15,428 bases of DNA, taken from positions 1 through 15,428 of the forward strand of contig JAEYON010000089.1 of the NCBI GenBank assembly GCA_023411645.1. The letters are read 5' to 3'. The translations under genes and the position numbers were made by a program. Positions 1 through 7,370 of the stretch are shown here, piece after piece. The notes under the pieces were generated by a model that was not told the origin of the DNA, searched no databases, and saw nothing but the letters and a program-made list of their open reading frames with translations. Within the stretch, counting starts at the first letter, position 1, and every line of letters starts with the position of its first letter. This DNA comes from Bacillota bacterium (GTDB lineage: Bacteria; Bacillota; Clostridia; Acetivibrionales; DTU013).

Positions 1-10
1 TCTGACAGCT

Positions 11-57
11 AAAAAAAGAAGCCCTTTTTACCTCGGCTTGAGGATTAAAAAGGGCTT
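11..57 (-). terminator. Intrinsic terminator closing the gntR-transketolase-garR operon
   Basis: A perfect 12-bp inverted repeat pairs 19-30 with 46-57 (arms AAGCCCTTTTTA and TAAAAAGGGCTT). The 15-base loop can form an inner CCTC/GAGG stem. Read on the minus strand, the hairpin is followed at once by a run of seven T residues (11-17, after one C at 18), the classical rho-independent layout. On the plus strand the tail is only a short broken T-run, so the minus direction is favoured. It lies about 110 bases past the garR stop. Confidence 0.85.
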
Positions 58-139
58 ACCTTTTGATAGGCATTTACAAGCTAATGATACTCAAATTACA
101 AGACAAAATCAGAAACGCTTGACAGAATTATAATTTAAC

Positions 140-165
140 ATCACAGCGGCTTGTGCCGCTGTGAT
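140..165 (-). terminator. Hairpin abutting the garR stop codon
   Basis: A perfect 11-bp inverted repeat (140-150 with 155-165, arms ATCACAGCGGC and its complement, loop of 4) begins directly after the garR TAA. The following minus-strand bases are A/T-rich (GTTAAATTATAATT) but not a clean T-run. It may be a weak terminator or a 3' stabilising hairpin ahead of the stronger terminator at 11-57. Confidence 0.6.
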
Positions 166-1062
166 TTAATCCGGTTTTTTTACTTCAATACCGGCCATCT
201 TTTCATAGAACTGAACGATTCCGCTATGATCCTGCCCGGCCTTGCCATCCACCTTCAATGCATGCATAATTTCTAATATATGGCTTGTTAACGGTACCGG
301 CGCACCAACTTCATGGGCCGTATCCATCGCATTCATTAAATCCTTTATGTGCAGCTCTATACGGAAACCCGGCTTAAAGTTCCTGTTGAGCACCATAGGA
401 GCCTTTGCATCCAAAACCGTACTTCCGGCAAGTCCGCCTCTGATGGCCTGATAAACCTTTTCCGGGTCGACGCCGGCCTTTGCAGCAAGCACCATCGCCT
501 CCGACATTGCAGCAATATTCAGAGCAACAACGATCTGGTTAGCAAGCTTGGTCGTATTTCCGCTCCCGATTTCACCTATCAGGACTACGGAGCTTCCCAT
601 GACCCTCAATACGCTCTCAACCTTTTCAAAAGCGTCCTTCGGACCTCCAACCATAATGGATAGAGTACCGTCGATTGCTTTGGGTTCTCCTCCGCTGACC
701 GGCGCGTCCAACATGATTCCTCCGGCTTTCTTGAGTTCCTCTGCAATTTCCTGTGAGGCAAGAGGGGCTATTGAGCTCATGTCTACCAGAATTGTGCCAG
801 GTCTGATTCCTTCAGCTACTCCGTTTTTGCCCAGAACAGCTTCCTTCACATGCGGTGAATTAGGCAGCATAGTAAGGATGAGATCGGATCTTTGTGCTAC
901 ATCCTTAGGAGAAGTTCCTTGCTCCGCTCCCGCCGCTGTCAGTTCATCAACGGCAGCTTTTACAATATCGTACACAACCAAAGAATATCCTGCCTTCAGC
1001 AGGTTCTTTGCCATCGGTTTTCCCATTATTCCAAGGCCAATAAATCCTACTTTATTAAACAT
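166..1062 (-). CDS. garR: 2-hydroxy-3-oxopropionate (tartronate semialdehyde) reductase, GarR type
   Basis: This 298-residue beta-hydroxyacid dehydrogenase should reduce tartronate semialdehyde to D-glycerate with NAD(P)H in the cytoplasm. Visible features are the N-terminal Rossmann fingerprint GFIGLGIMGKPM (7-18), the substrate-binding motif DAPVSGG (119-125) and the catalytic Lys172 in GSGNTTKLANQ. Long stretches such as the DMSSIAPLAS and IRGGLAGSTVLDAKAP segments closely resemble remembered E. coli GarR, which separates it from 3-hydroxyisobutyrate dehydrogenases. The start at 1062 is chosen over an in-frame ATG at 1083 because GGAGG sits just upstream of 1062 and residue 1 then matches the family start. 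It is the last gene of the gntR operon, 42 bases after the transketolase C subunit. The exact substrate in this operon is inferred; the family also contains sulfolactaldehyde and threonate enzymes. Confidence 0.88.
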   Translation of the reverse strand: MFNKVGFIGLGIMGKPMAKNLLKAGYSLVVYDIVKAAVDELTAAGAEQGTSPKDVAQRSDLILTMLPNSPHVKEAVLGKNGVAEGIRPGTILVDMSSIAPLASQEIAEELKKAGGIMLDAPVSGGEPKAIDGTLSIMVGGPKDAFEKVESVLRVMGSSVVLIGEIGSGNTTKLANQIVVALNIAAMSEAMVLAAKAGVDPEKVYQAIRGGLAGSTVLDAKAPMVLNRNFKPGFRIELHIKDLMNAMDTAHEVGAPVPLTSHILEIMHALKVDGKAGQDHSGIVQFYEKMAGIEVKKPD

Positions 1063-1104
1063 TGTATTTCCTCCGTTTCTCATATAAATATTTATATCCC
1101 ATGC

Positions 1105-2076
1105 TTACTTATTCAATATTCTTCTGACTTTTTCCGCTATATCACGATCTGTGAGCTTATAATGCTCAAGTAATTCCTCATAAGTATGTGCCGACTGACC
1201 AAATTCATCATTTATTGCCACAACCTCTATAGGAACTGCTATGCCACGCAAAGCATAAGTAATCGCACTGGCCAGTCCGCCGATGCAGCTGTGCTCTTCA
1301 GCCGTAACGATGCCCTTCATACCTGCAGCAAGTCCAATGACAGCCTCTTCATCCAGCGGCTTCAATGTGCTTACATTGACTACTCTTGCCGAAATACCTT
1401 CTTTTTCAAGAGTTTCAGCAGCTTTTAAGGCATTTGAGACCATTATACCGATCGCGAATATTGTTATATCCTTACCTTCCTTTAATACATAAGGCTTTCC
1501 AATCTTAAACTCCTGATCCTCCGGAAAAACTTCAGGCATATCATTTCTAATTATCCTGACATAAACCGGTCCGTCATATTCAGTTATCGCTCTTGTGACT
1601 TTTTTCATTTCGATAGCGTCACACGGGGCAATGACTGTCATGTTCGGAATAGCTCTCATGATTGCAATATCCTCGACCGACTGATGGGTAGCTCCGTCAC
1701 CGAAGTCGGACACGCCCGCACTGGAACCGATAATCTTTACATTCAGTTTTCCTGTGCAAATACTTTGGCGGATTTGATCGAACGGACGTCCCGACGCAAA
1801 AACCGCAAACGTGTTTGCGAAAGGGATTTTTCCTGTTAGTGAAAGCCCTGCTGCGAAAGAAATCATGTTTGCTTCCGCTATCCCCATTTCAAAATATCGT
1901 TCGGGGAACTCCTGCTGGAACCCACTGGTCATGGTGGATTTTCCCAGATCGGCCTCCAGCACTACTATATCCTTATTTTCCTTGCCTAATTCTATCAGGG
2001 TTTTACCATATACCGTTCTTTGATTACTGAACTTAATTTCCCGTCCACTATTGCCCCCAGCATTATCCATAGCCAT
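1105..2076 (-). CDS. Transketolase, C-terminal subunit (pyrimidine-binding and C-terminal domains)
   Basis: This is the second half of a split transketolase, 323 residues, carrying the pyrimidine-binding domain and the C-terminal transketolase domain. The catalytic glutamate that activates thiamine diphosphate is Glu68 in the segment YFEMGIAEANM (61-71). The FANTFAVFASGRPFDQIRQ and GDGATHQSVEDIA segments are typical of this family. It must pair with the N subunit encoded 13 bases upstream to form the active site, transferring two-carbon ketol units between sugar phosphates. An AAGGAG site lies about 8 bases before the ATG at 2076; a second in-frame ATG is two codons later. Position between a GntR regulator and garR suggests a dedicated catabolic transketolase rather than the general pentose phosphate enzyme. 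Relatives include the apulose-4-phosphate (AptAB) and sulfo-sugar (SqwGH) split enzymes; sequence alone does not decide. Confidence 0.88.
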   Translation of the reverse strand: MAMDNAGGNSGREIKFSNQRTVYGKTLIELGKENKDIVVLEADLGKSTMTSGFQQEFPERYFEMGIAEANMISFAAGLSLTGKIPFANTFAVFASGRPFDQIRQSICTGKLNVKIIGSSAGVSDFGDGATHQSVEDIAIMRAIPNMTVIAPCDAIEMKKVTRAITEYDGPVYVRIIRNDMPEVFPEDQEFKIGKPYVLKEGKDITIFAIGIMVSNALKAAETLEKEGISARVVNVSTLKPLDEEAVIGLAAGMKGIVTAEEHSCIGGLASAITYALRGIAVPIEVVAINDEFGQSAHTYEELLEHYKLTDRDIAEKVRRILNK

Positions 2077-2089
2077 ATCTACAGCTCCT

Positions 2090-2905
2090 TTACATTAAAC
2101 TAATACAAGCCTGTTCATACTGCTCCAAAGTCAAAGAGCCATTATGAAATGCAACATTGTTTTCTGCACATTTGATCCCTTTTCCTTTAACCGTATTCGC
2201 AATAATAACGGTGGGCTTTCCCTTAACCTTTTCTGCATTGTCCAGAGCATCTGTAATTTGTCCGATATCATGCCCGTCAATTTCGATAACATTCCAGTTG
2301 AATGCTTCCCACTTCTCCTTCAAAGGATTTGTATCAAAGCGTTCAACGATAGCTCCTGTGGCCTGCAGCCTATTACGGTCCAGAATCACTGTCAGATTGT
2401 CAAGCTTATAATTAGCCGCAGACATGGCGGCTTCCCAGATCTGACCTTCGGCTATTTCGCCGTCTCCCACTATGCAATAAACTCTGTACGATTTTTTGTC
2501 CAGCTTTGCACCGGCCGCTATCCCGCAGGATATCGACAAGCCTTGTCCCAATGAACCCGTATTGGCTTCAATTCCGGGAGTCTTTCTCATATCCGGATGG
2601 CCCTGAAGCATGGACCCCAAGCTTTTCAAACCGGCCAGTTCCTCTTCGGGGAAATAACCGCACATACCAAGCGCGGCATATTGCACTATCGCCGCATGTC
2701 CCTTGCTGAAAATCAGCCTGTCCCTGTCCTCCCAATGAGGATTCTTTGGGTCATGCTTCATCTTCTGAAAGTAAAGCACGGATACGACGTCAGCAATAGA
2801 ACAAGAACCTCCAAAATGGCCTGTCTTGTCTGGTCCTACCATTTTTACGATGTTAAGCCGGACAGCCTTTGCCTTCTTGCTGAGCTCTTCAATGGAGCTG
2901 TTCAT
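2090..2905 (-). CDS. Transketolase, N-terminal subunit (thiamine diphosphate-binding)
   Basis: This 271-residue protein is the first half of a split transketolase. It carries the thiamine diphosphate and metal motif GDGE (147-150) leading to Asn178 in LDRN, with the conserved histidines His30 (TGHFGG), His70 (SKGH) and His103 (QGHPD). The NTGSLGQGLS segment (115-124) is diagnostic. Split transketolases of this length are common in Clostridia and archaea. The loop after Asn178 reads LQATG where many relatives have LQxDG, a small deviation in the cofactor-site neighbourhood. An AAGGG site precedes the ATG at 2905. It sits 39 bases after gntR and 13 bases before the C subunit, so translation of the two halves is probably coupled. 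The ketol donor and acceptor cannot be read from the sequence. Confidence 0.88.
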   Translation of the reverse strand: MNSSIEELSKKAKAVRLNIVKMVGPDKTGHFGGSCSIADVVSVLYFQKMKHDPKNPHWEDRDRLIFSKGHAAIVQYAALGMCGYFPEEELAGLKSLGSMLQGHPDMRKTPGIEANTGSLGQGLSISCGIAAGAKLDKKSYRVYCIVGDGEIAEGQIWEAAMSAANYKLDNLTVILDRNRLQATGAIVERFDTNPLKEKWEAFNWNVIEIDGHDIGQITDALDNAEKVKGKPTVIIANTVKGKGIKCAENNVAFHNGSLTLEQYEQACISLM

Positions 2906-2944
2906 AATATCAACCCTTTCTTGTTTGATCGTGTGTGATTTTTG

Positions 2945-3652
2945 CTACTTGACTATTTCTGTTTCCAGCACCTTTTTAACCTTGCTCATTGTCGAATCAA
3001 TGTGTTCCTTCATAAGTTTGGCAGATAGTTTCTCGTCCTTGTTTTTTATAGCTTCAAGGATTTTTTTATGGTAGTATATACCGCCCTCATAGCCTGTTAA
3101 TCCAACAATCTCTTCCATAGTTTTTTTCAACATATCCTGTAATATCGAGTTCACTTTGATAATAACATTATTATGAGTTGCAATAGCCATTGCATAATGG
3201 AAATTCAAGTCCTGAGCGGAAAATGATTGTTTATCACCTTTACAGTCTTCCATTTTCTTTATTATATTGGTCATCCTCTGGATATCATTCTCATCAGCCC
3301 GTTTGGATACAAGCCTTGCGCTTTCGACCTCGATGATATTTCTGAATTCAAGCATCTCGAGCACATTTGGCCTCTCGATGGTCAATATGGGAAGCAGTGT
3401 ATCGAAATAATCGCTGGGGATGATCTCAGAAACAAAAGTCCCTTCTCCCCTCCTTATGATTAAAACTCCCATTCCCACAAGGCGGTGAATTGCTTCTCTA
3501 ACCGAAACTCTGCTGACCCCGAAAAGTTCCACAAGTTCAAGCTCTCCTGGTATTTTCATACCTGGAGACCATTCCCCAGAAACAATTTGATCCTTCATCT
3601 GTTCAAATACTTCATCACTGATTCTTTTTTTCTCGATTACTTTAATAGCCAT
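2945..3652 (-). CDS. GntR-family transcriptional regulator, FCD (FadR-like) subfamily
   Basis: This 235-residue regulator has an N-terminal winged helix-turn-helix (about 10-75) with the typical IPGELELVELFGVSRVSVRE segment and the wing RRGEGTF. It is followed by an all-helical FCD ligand domain (about 95-225). The FCD metal or ligand set appears complete: Asp148 and His152 (D-x3-H), His195 and His217. FCD regulators usually bind a carboxylate or sugar acid and repress the adjacent operon until the ligand arrives. GAGG lies six bases before the ATG at 3652. It heads the operon with the two transketolase subunits and garR, and a palindrome in its own leader (3710-3734) suggests autoregulation. 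The ligand is not predictable, but a sugar acid or an intermediate of this pathway is likely. Confidence 0.88.
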   Translation of the reverse strand: MAIKVIEKKRISDEVFEQMKDQIVSGEWSPGMKIPGELELVELFGVSRVSVREAIHRLVGMGVLIIRRGEGTFVSEIIPSDYFDTLLPILTIERPNVLEMLEFRNIIEVESARLVSKRADENDIQRMTNIIKKMEDCKGDKQSFSAQDLNFHYAMAIATHNNVIIKVNSILQDMLKKTMEEIVGLTGYEGGIYYHKKILEAIKNKDEKLSAKLMKEHIDSTMSKVKKVLETEIVK

Positions 3653-3709
3653 TAATTACCTCACGATATACCGAGGCTGCATCGTTATAACTCCTCGAAG
3701 ACTGCCACG

Positions 3710-3734
3710 TTATATGATGTATTACATCTTATAA
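3710..3734. promoter_or_regulatory. Candidate operator of the FCD/GntR regulator
   Basis: A 25-bp palindrome centred at 3722 has one mismatched pair (3715/3729). The inner 13 bases, GATGTATTACATC (3716-3728), are perfectly symmetric. The core GTATTAC fits the GTa.tAC core of the FadR-subfamily GntR operator consensus; the outer t/a pair of that consensus is not matched. It lies immediately downstream of the -10 element of the operon promoter, around the expected transcription start, where a bound repressor would block initiation. Binding by the adjacent regulator is inferred. Confidence 0.6.
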
Positions 3735-3738
3735 GATA

Positions 3739-3767
3739 ATATTATAGCCTTCATATGCACTTGTCAA
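3739..3767 (-). promoter_or_regulatory. Sigma-A promoter of the gntR-transketolase-garR operon
   Basis: On the minus strand a perfect -35 TTGACA (3762-3767) is followed after 17 bases by TAATAT (3739-3744); a TATAAT overlaps it at 3741-3746 with 15-base spacing. The start point should fall near 3732, inside or at the edge of the palindrome 3710-3734, leaving a leader of about 80 bases before the gntR ATG. The -35 box lies only 12 bases beyond the ilvB stop. Confidence 0.75.
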
Positions 3768-3779
3768 GCGGATAAACTT

Positions 3780-5447
3780 TTAGTCGTCAATTAGTTCGTC
3801 AATAGGTGCTCCAGGCGGAACAATCGGGAAAACCATATCATCCATATCAATCTCAAAGTTAATAAGAACAGGCCTGTCAGTTGAAGCCAGAGCCCTTTTT
3901 ATTGCAGGATCAACTTCATCGGCCGACCGTACATTGATTCCAATTGCACCAAACGCTTGAGCCAATGCCACAAAATCAGTACCCCTGTCTATAGTAGTTG
4001 CAGAATGCCTTCCTCCGTAAAACAGTGTCTGCCACTGCCTGACCATTCCAAGAACATGATTGTTTAAAATGGCAATTATCACTGGAAGCTTGTATTCGAC
4101 AGCCGTTGCAAGCTCGGTACAGTTCATTCTGAAGCTGCCATCCCCGGCGATATTGATAACCTTCTTTTCCGGTCTTCCGATCTGTGCACCAATGCATGCA
4201 CCAAGACCGTAACCCATAGTACCCAGTCCTCCCGACGAGATAAACTGTCTAGGTCTGGTGTATTTATAGAACTGAGCAGCCCAGAGCTGATTCTGTCCTA
4301 CCTCGGTGGTAATCAAAGCCTCGCCGCCCGTCAATTCATATATCCTTTCTACAATGAAGTGAGGCTTGAGCGAGCTGTCCTGATCATACTTCAGAGGATA
4401 TTGCGCTTTCCATGCAGCAATTTTTTCATTCCAATCGCAATTCTCCCGCAACTCGAGCCTGTCTGTGAGTTCTCGAAGTATTTCCTTCACATTTCCGATT
4501 AATGGGTAATGGACGTTAATATTCTTTCCGATCTCAGCAGGATCGATATCTATATGCATAATTTTCGCATCAGGCGCAAATCTATTGACATTACTTATCA
4601 CCCGATCACTGAACCTTGCTCCTATGGCAATGAAAAGGTCCGATTCGGAAACAGCCATATTTGATGTTCTGCTGCCATGCATGCCAACCAAGCCGGTAAA
4701 AAGCTCATGGGTGCCCGGGAATGAACCCAGTCCCATCAAAGTGGTTGCAACAGGGATTTTAGCCTTCTCAGCCAGAGCAAGCATCTGTGCGTCGGCATGA
4801 GCAATGGATACACCGCCGCCTGACAGAATGATCGGCTGCTTTGCAGCACGAATGATAGCTGCGGCTTCATCCAGTTCTTCCGGCGTTACATTAATATGCG
4901 GATATTCAACAGCTTCGGGCTTAACCGGCTCATATTCAGCAACAGCCGCTGTTACATCCTTGCAAATATCGATCAGAACCGGTCCCGGACGACCGTTTGC
5001 CGCTATTTTGAATGCTTCGCGGACTATTCCCGCCAGCTTCGTTACATCTTTGACAATATAATTGTGTTTTGTCACCGGCATCGTGATCCCGGTAATATCA
5101 ACTTCCTGAAAGGAATCCCTTCCAAGGAGCGTCGTAGCAACCTGTCCAGTGATGGCAACCATTGGAATGGAATCCATATAGGCTGTTGCTATTCCGGTCA
5201 CCAGGTTGGTTGCACCCGGGCCGGAGGTGGCAATGCACACGCCGGTTTTTCCGGTAGCACGGGCATATCCGTCAGCCGCATGGGATGCCCCCTGCTCGTG
5301 TGACGTCAGGATATGCCTGATCTCCTTTTGAGCCTTATACAATGCATCATATATATTAAGCACCGCGCCTCCCGGAAATCCGAAGACCGTGTCGACACCC
5401 TGCTCCTTCAGGCACTCTACCAATATTTCAGAACCTGTAAGTTTCAT
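3780..5447 (-). CDS. ilvB: Acetolactate synthase, large catalytic subunit
   Basis: This 555-residue thiamine diphosphate enzyme condenses two pyruvates to 2-acetolactate (or pyruvate with 2-ketobutyrate), the first common step of valine, leucine and isoleucine synthesis. Three domains are visible: pyrimidine-binding (about 1-170) with catalytic Glu51 in TSHEQGASHAADGY; a central FAD-binding type domain (about 190-330); and the cofactor domain with GDGSFRMN (from 435) to Asn462-Asn463. Glu51 argues against glyoxylate carboligase, where that residue is valine. The start at 5447 is chosen because GGAGG lies 7 bases upstream and MKLTGSEILVE matches the family start; in-frame ATGs at 5450 and 5483 are less likely. 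It follows ilvD by 72 bases. No ilvN small subunit gene lies next to it, so valine feedback would need a subunit encoded elsewhere. No terminator is seen before the next operon. Confidence 0.9.
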   Translation of the reverse strand: MKLTGSEILVECLKEQGVDTVFGFPGGAVLNIYDALYKAQKEIRHILTSHEQGASHAADGYARATGKTGVCIATSGPGATNLVTGIATAYMDSIPMVAITGQVATTLLGRDSFQEVDITGITMPVTKHNYIVKDVTKLAGIVREAFKIAANGRPGPVLIDICKDVTAAVAEYEPVKPEAVEYPHINVTPEELDEAAAIIRAAKQPIILSGGGVSIAHADAQMLALAEKAKIPVATTLMGLGSFPGTHELFTGLVGMHGSRTSNMAVSESDLFIAIGARFSDRVISNVNRFAPDAKIMHIDIDPAEIGKNINVHYPLIGNVKEILRELTDRLELRENCDWNEKIAAWKAQYPLKYDQDSSLKPHFIVERIYELTGGEALITTEVGQNQLWAAQFYKYTRPRQFISSGGLGTMGYGLGACIGAQIGRPEKKVINIAGDGSFRMNCTELATAVEYKLPVIIAILNNHVLGMVRQWQTLFYGGRHSATTIDRGTDFVALAQAFGAIGINVRSADEVDPAIKRALASTDRPVLINFEIDMDDMVFPIVPPGAPIDELIDD

Positions 5448-5519
5448 CATAAAACCTCCATTCATACACATGAAGCAGCACATAGGTTACAGCACATATG
5501 AATTCCTCAGCCTCATTCA

Positions 5520-7178
5520 TTACTTCAGTACTGCTCCTGTGCTGGCTGAAGTCACCAGCCTTGCATACCTGCCCAGATAACCGGTGGTGTTTCTGGGTGT
5601 CGGAGCTTTCCAAGCCGCCATCCTGTTCTTCAGTTCCTCGTCAGAAACTTCTGCATCCAGCTTGCCTTCAGGAATATTGATGCTAATCATGTCGCCCTCA
5701 CGTACTGCCGCAATCATTCCGCCTTCCATCGCCTCGGGAGAAACATGTCCTATACTTGCACCTCTGGATGCGCCGGAGAATCTGCCGTCAGTAATCAGCG
5801 CAACGTCCTTGTTAAGTCCCATGCCAGCGATTGCAGACGTCGGTCCGAGCATCTCTCTCATGCCGGGTCCGCCCTTCGGTCCCTCGTAACGAATGATGAC
5901 CACATCGCCTTTGAGAATCCTTCCCTCATATATGGCCTTAATAGCATCCTCTTCAGAGTCGAACACTCTGGCAGGGCCTGTGTGCACCAACATCTCCTTT
6001 GCAACCGCCGAACGCTTAACAACTGCGCCGTCTCTGGCAATATTTCCGCGCAGGATAGCAATTCCGCCTGTTTTGCTGTACGGATCCTCAATGCTTCTGA
6101 TCACGTCCGGGTCTTTGATCCGGGCTTTCATGATGTTCTCTCCAACCGTTTTCCCTGTAACCGTCATTAGATCAAGATACAGCAAATCTTTTCGGGAAAG
6201 CTCCTTCATGACTGCCTGAACGCCTCCGGCAGCATATAGATCCTGAATGTGATGTTCTCCGGACGGCGAGAGCTTACATAGGTTCGGAACTCTGCCGCTG
6301 ATTTCGTTTATTATGTCTAAATTGATCTCAATACCCAGTTCATGGGCAATGGCCGGCAAATGCAGCACGGAGTTGGTTGAGCAGCCCAGCGCCATATCAA
6401 CGGTCAGTGCATTTTCAAAGGCCTTTTCGGTCATTATATCTGAAGGACGTATCCCTTTTTCCACCAGCTCCATGACCTTCATTCCTGCAAGCTTGGCCAG
6501 CCGGATCCTCTCGGCATATACCGCAGGGATTGTTCCGTTTCCGGTCAGCCCCATTCCGAGCACCTCTGTCAGGCAATTCATGGAGTTCGCTGTAAACATG
6601 CCGGAGCACGACCCGCATCCGGGACATGCGTGATCCTCATATTCAACAACCTCATCTTCCGTCATTAGTCCTGCCTTGCAGGCTCCTACCGCTTCAAAGA
6701 CACTGTTGAGATCAAGCTGCTTTCCATTACGGTTCAACGACAACATGGGGCCTCCACTGACGACCACGGACGGCACATTGATCCTGGCGGCCGCCATCAG
6801 CATTCCGGGTACGATCTTGTCGCAGTTGGGTATAAAGACCATACCGTCAAAGCTATGCGCCAGTCCCATTGATTCACAGGAATCGGCAATGAGCTCTCTT
6901 GAAGCCAGAGAGTATTTCATACCCTCGTGACCCATGGCTATACCGTCGCAAATACCGATAGATCCGAACTCCACCGGCGCACCTCCGGCCATTCTGATAC
7001 CGGCCTTGACTGCTTCAGCTATTGTATCTAGGTGAATGTGCCCGGGCACAATATCGTTCTTTGAATTAACCACACCGATCAGCGGTCTGCCGATCTCCTC
7101 GTCCGTATACCCCATTGCCTTAAAAAGCGCCCTGTGGGGAGCTTTCTCAACACCCTTTTTCACAATATCGCTTTTCAA
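5520..7178 (-). CDS. ilvD: Dihydroxyacid dehydratase
   Basis: This enzyme dehydrates 2,3-dihydroxyisovalerate and 2,3-dihydroxy-3-methylvalerate to the 2-keto acids that give valine and isoleucine. Iron-sulfur and active-site motifs are visible: CDGIAMGHEGM (77-87), IPNCDKIVPGM (116-126, Cys119), and CPGCGSCSGMFTANSMNC (185-202). The position where [2Fe-2S]-type enzymes carry a third cysteine reads VNSKNDIVPGHIHL, like the E. coli enzyme, suggesting the oxygen-labile [4Fe-4S] type. The C-terminal ITDGRFSGASRGASIGHVSPEA region is intact. Start choice: a TTG at 7178 preceded by AGGCGGTGG gives 552 residues beginning MKSDIVKKG, the usual family start; a further TTG at 7208 would add ten residues but has no clear ribosome site. 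It is the first gene of the ilvD-ilvB pair. Confidence 0.9.
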   Translation of the reverse strand: MKSDIVKKGVEKAPHRALFKAMGYTDEEIGRPLIGVVNSKNDIVPGHIHLDTIAEAVKAGIRMAGGAPVEFGSIGICDGIAMGHEGMKYSLASRELIADSCESMGLAHSFDGMVFIPNCDKIVPGMLMAAARINVPSVVVSGGPMLSLNRNGKQLDLNSVFEAVGACKAGLMTEDEVVEYEDHACPGCGSCSGMFTANSMNCLTEVLGMGLTGNGTIPAVYAERIRLAKLAGMKVMELVEKGIRPSDIMTEKAFENALTVDMALGCSTNSVLHLPAIAHELGIEINLDIINEISGRVPNLCKLSPSGEHHIQDLYAAGGVQAVMKELSRKDLLYLDLMTVTGKTVGENIMKARIKDPDVIRSIEDPYSKTGGIAILRGNIARDGAVVKRSAVAKEMLVHTGPARVFDSEEDAIKAIYEGRILKGDVVIIRYEGPKGGPGMREMLGPTSAIAGMGLNKDVALITDGRFSGASRGASIGHVSPEAMEGGMIAAVREGDMISINIPEGKLDAEVSDEELKNRMAAWKAPTPRNTTGYLGRYARLVTSASTGAVLK

Positions 7179-7210
7179 AAATTCCACCGCCTTTCTGTCA
7201 ATAAGCAAAT

Positions 7211-7234
7211 AGCCGGGTATTTTGTATCCCGGCT
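7211..7234 (-). other. Hairpin in the ilvD leader
   Basis: The arms AGCCGGG (7211-7217) and CCCGGCT (7228-7234) form a perfect 7-bp GC-rich stem that can be lengthened by two pairs past one bulge. It would lie near the 5' end of an mRNA started at the promoter 7247-7276 and about 20 bases before the ilvD ribosome site. No T-run follows on either strand, so it is not a standard terminator. It could protect the 5' end or affect translation. Confidence 0.5.
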
Positions 7235-7246
7235 AACGTTAAAATT

Positions 7247-7276
7247 ATTTTACTACTATTCAACTGGCTATGTCTA
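7247..7276 (-). promoter_or_regulatory. Candidate promoter of ilvD-ilvB
   Basis: On the minus strand TAGACA (7271-7276) and TAAAAT (7247-7252) are separated by 18 bases, a plausible sigma-A promoter in the 192-base gap between the CvpA-family gene and ilvD. The gap holds no T-box consensus and no gene; besides this promoter and the hairpin 7211-7234, a T-run near 7290 has only a very weak stem before it. Confidence 0.45.
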
Positions 7277-7370
7277 TAAATAAATACAAAAAAGTCAGAA
7301 GCGTTCATTTTATTAGCTTAATCAGTGCAAAATTCGTGAACCCTCTGTCAGGTGCTCCGTTACTGTTCTT

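Noticed and set aside
548..1087. A 179-codon plus-strand open frame opposite garR
   Set aside because: It lies antisense to a clearly conserved enzyme gene and its translation has no recognisable family pattern.
3780..5447. Glyoxylate carboligase, which would feed the GarR reductase next door
   Set aside because: The catalytic glutamate (Glu51 in SHEQGASH) is present; glyoxylate carboligase has valine there. The gene also follows ilvD.
5428..5519. A 30-codon frame starting at the ATG overlapping the ilvD stop (TAATG), rich in V and L, as a possible leader peptide for ilvB
   Set aside because: There is no attenuator hairpin with a T-run before ilvB, and the frame overlaps the ilvB ribosome site and start; chance overlap is more likely.
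7179..7370. T-box riboswitch before ilvD
   Set aside because: The conserved T-box sequence and its antiterminator are not visible on the minus strand in this gap.
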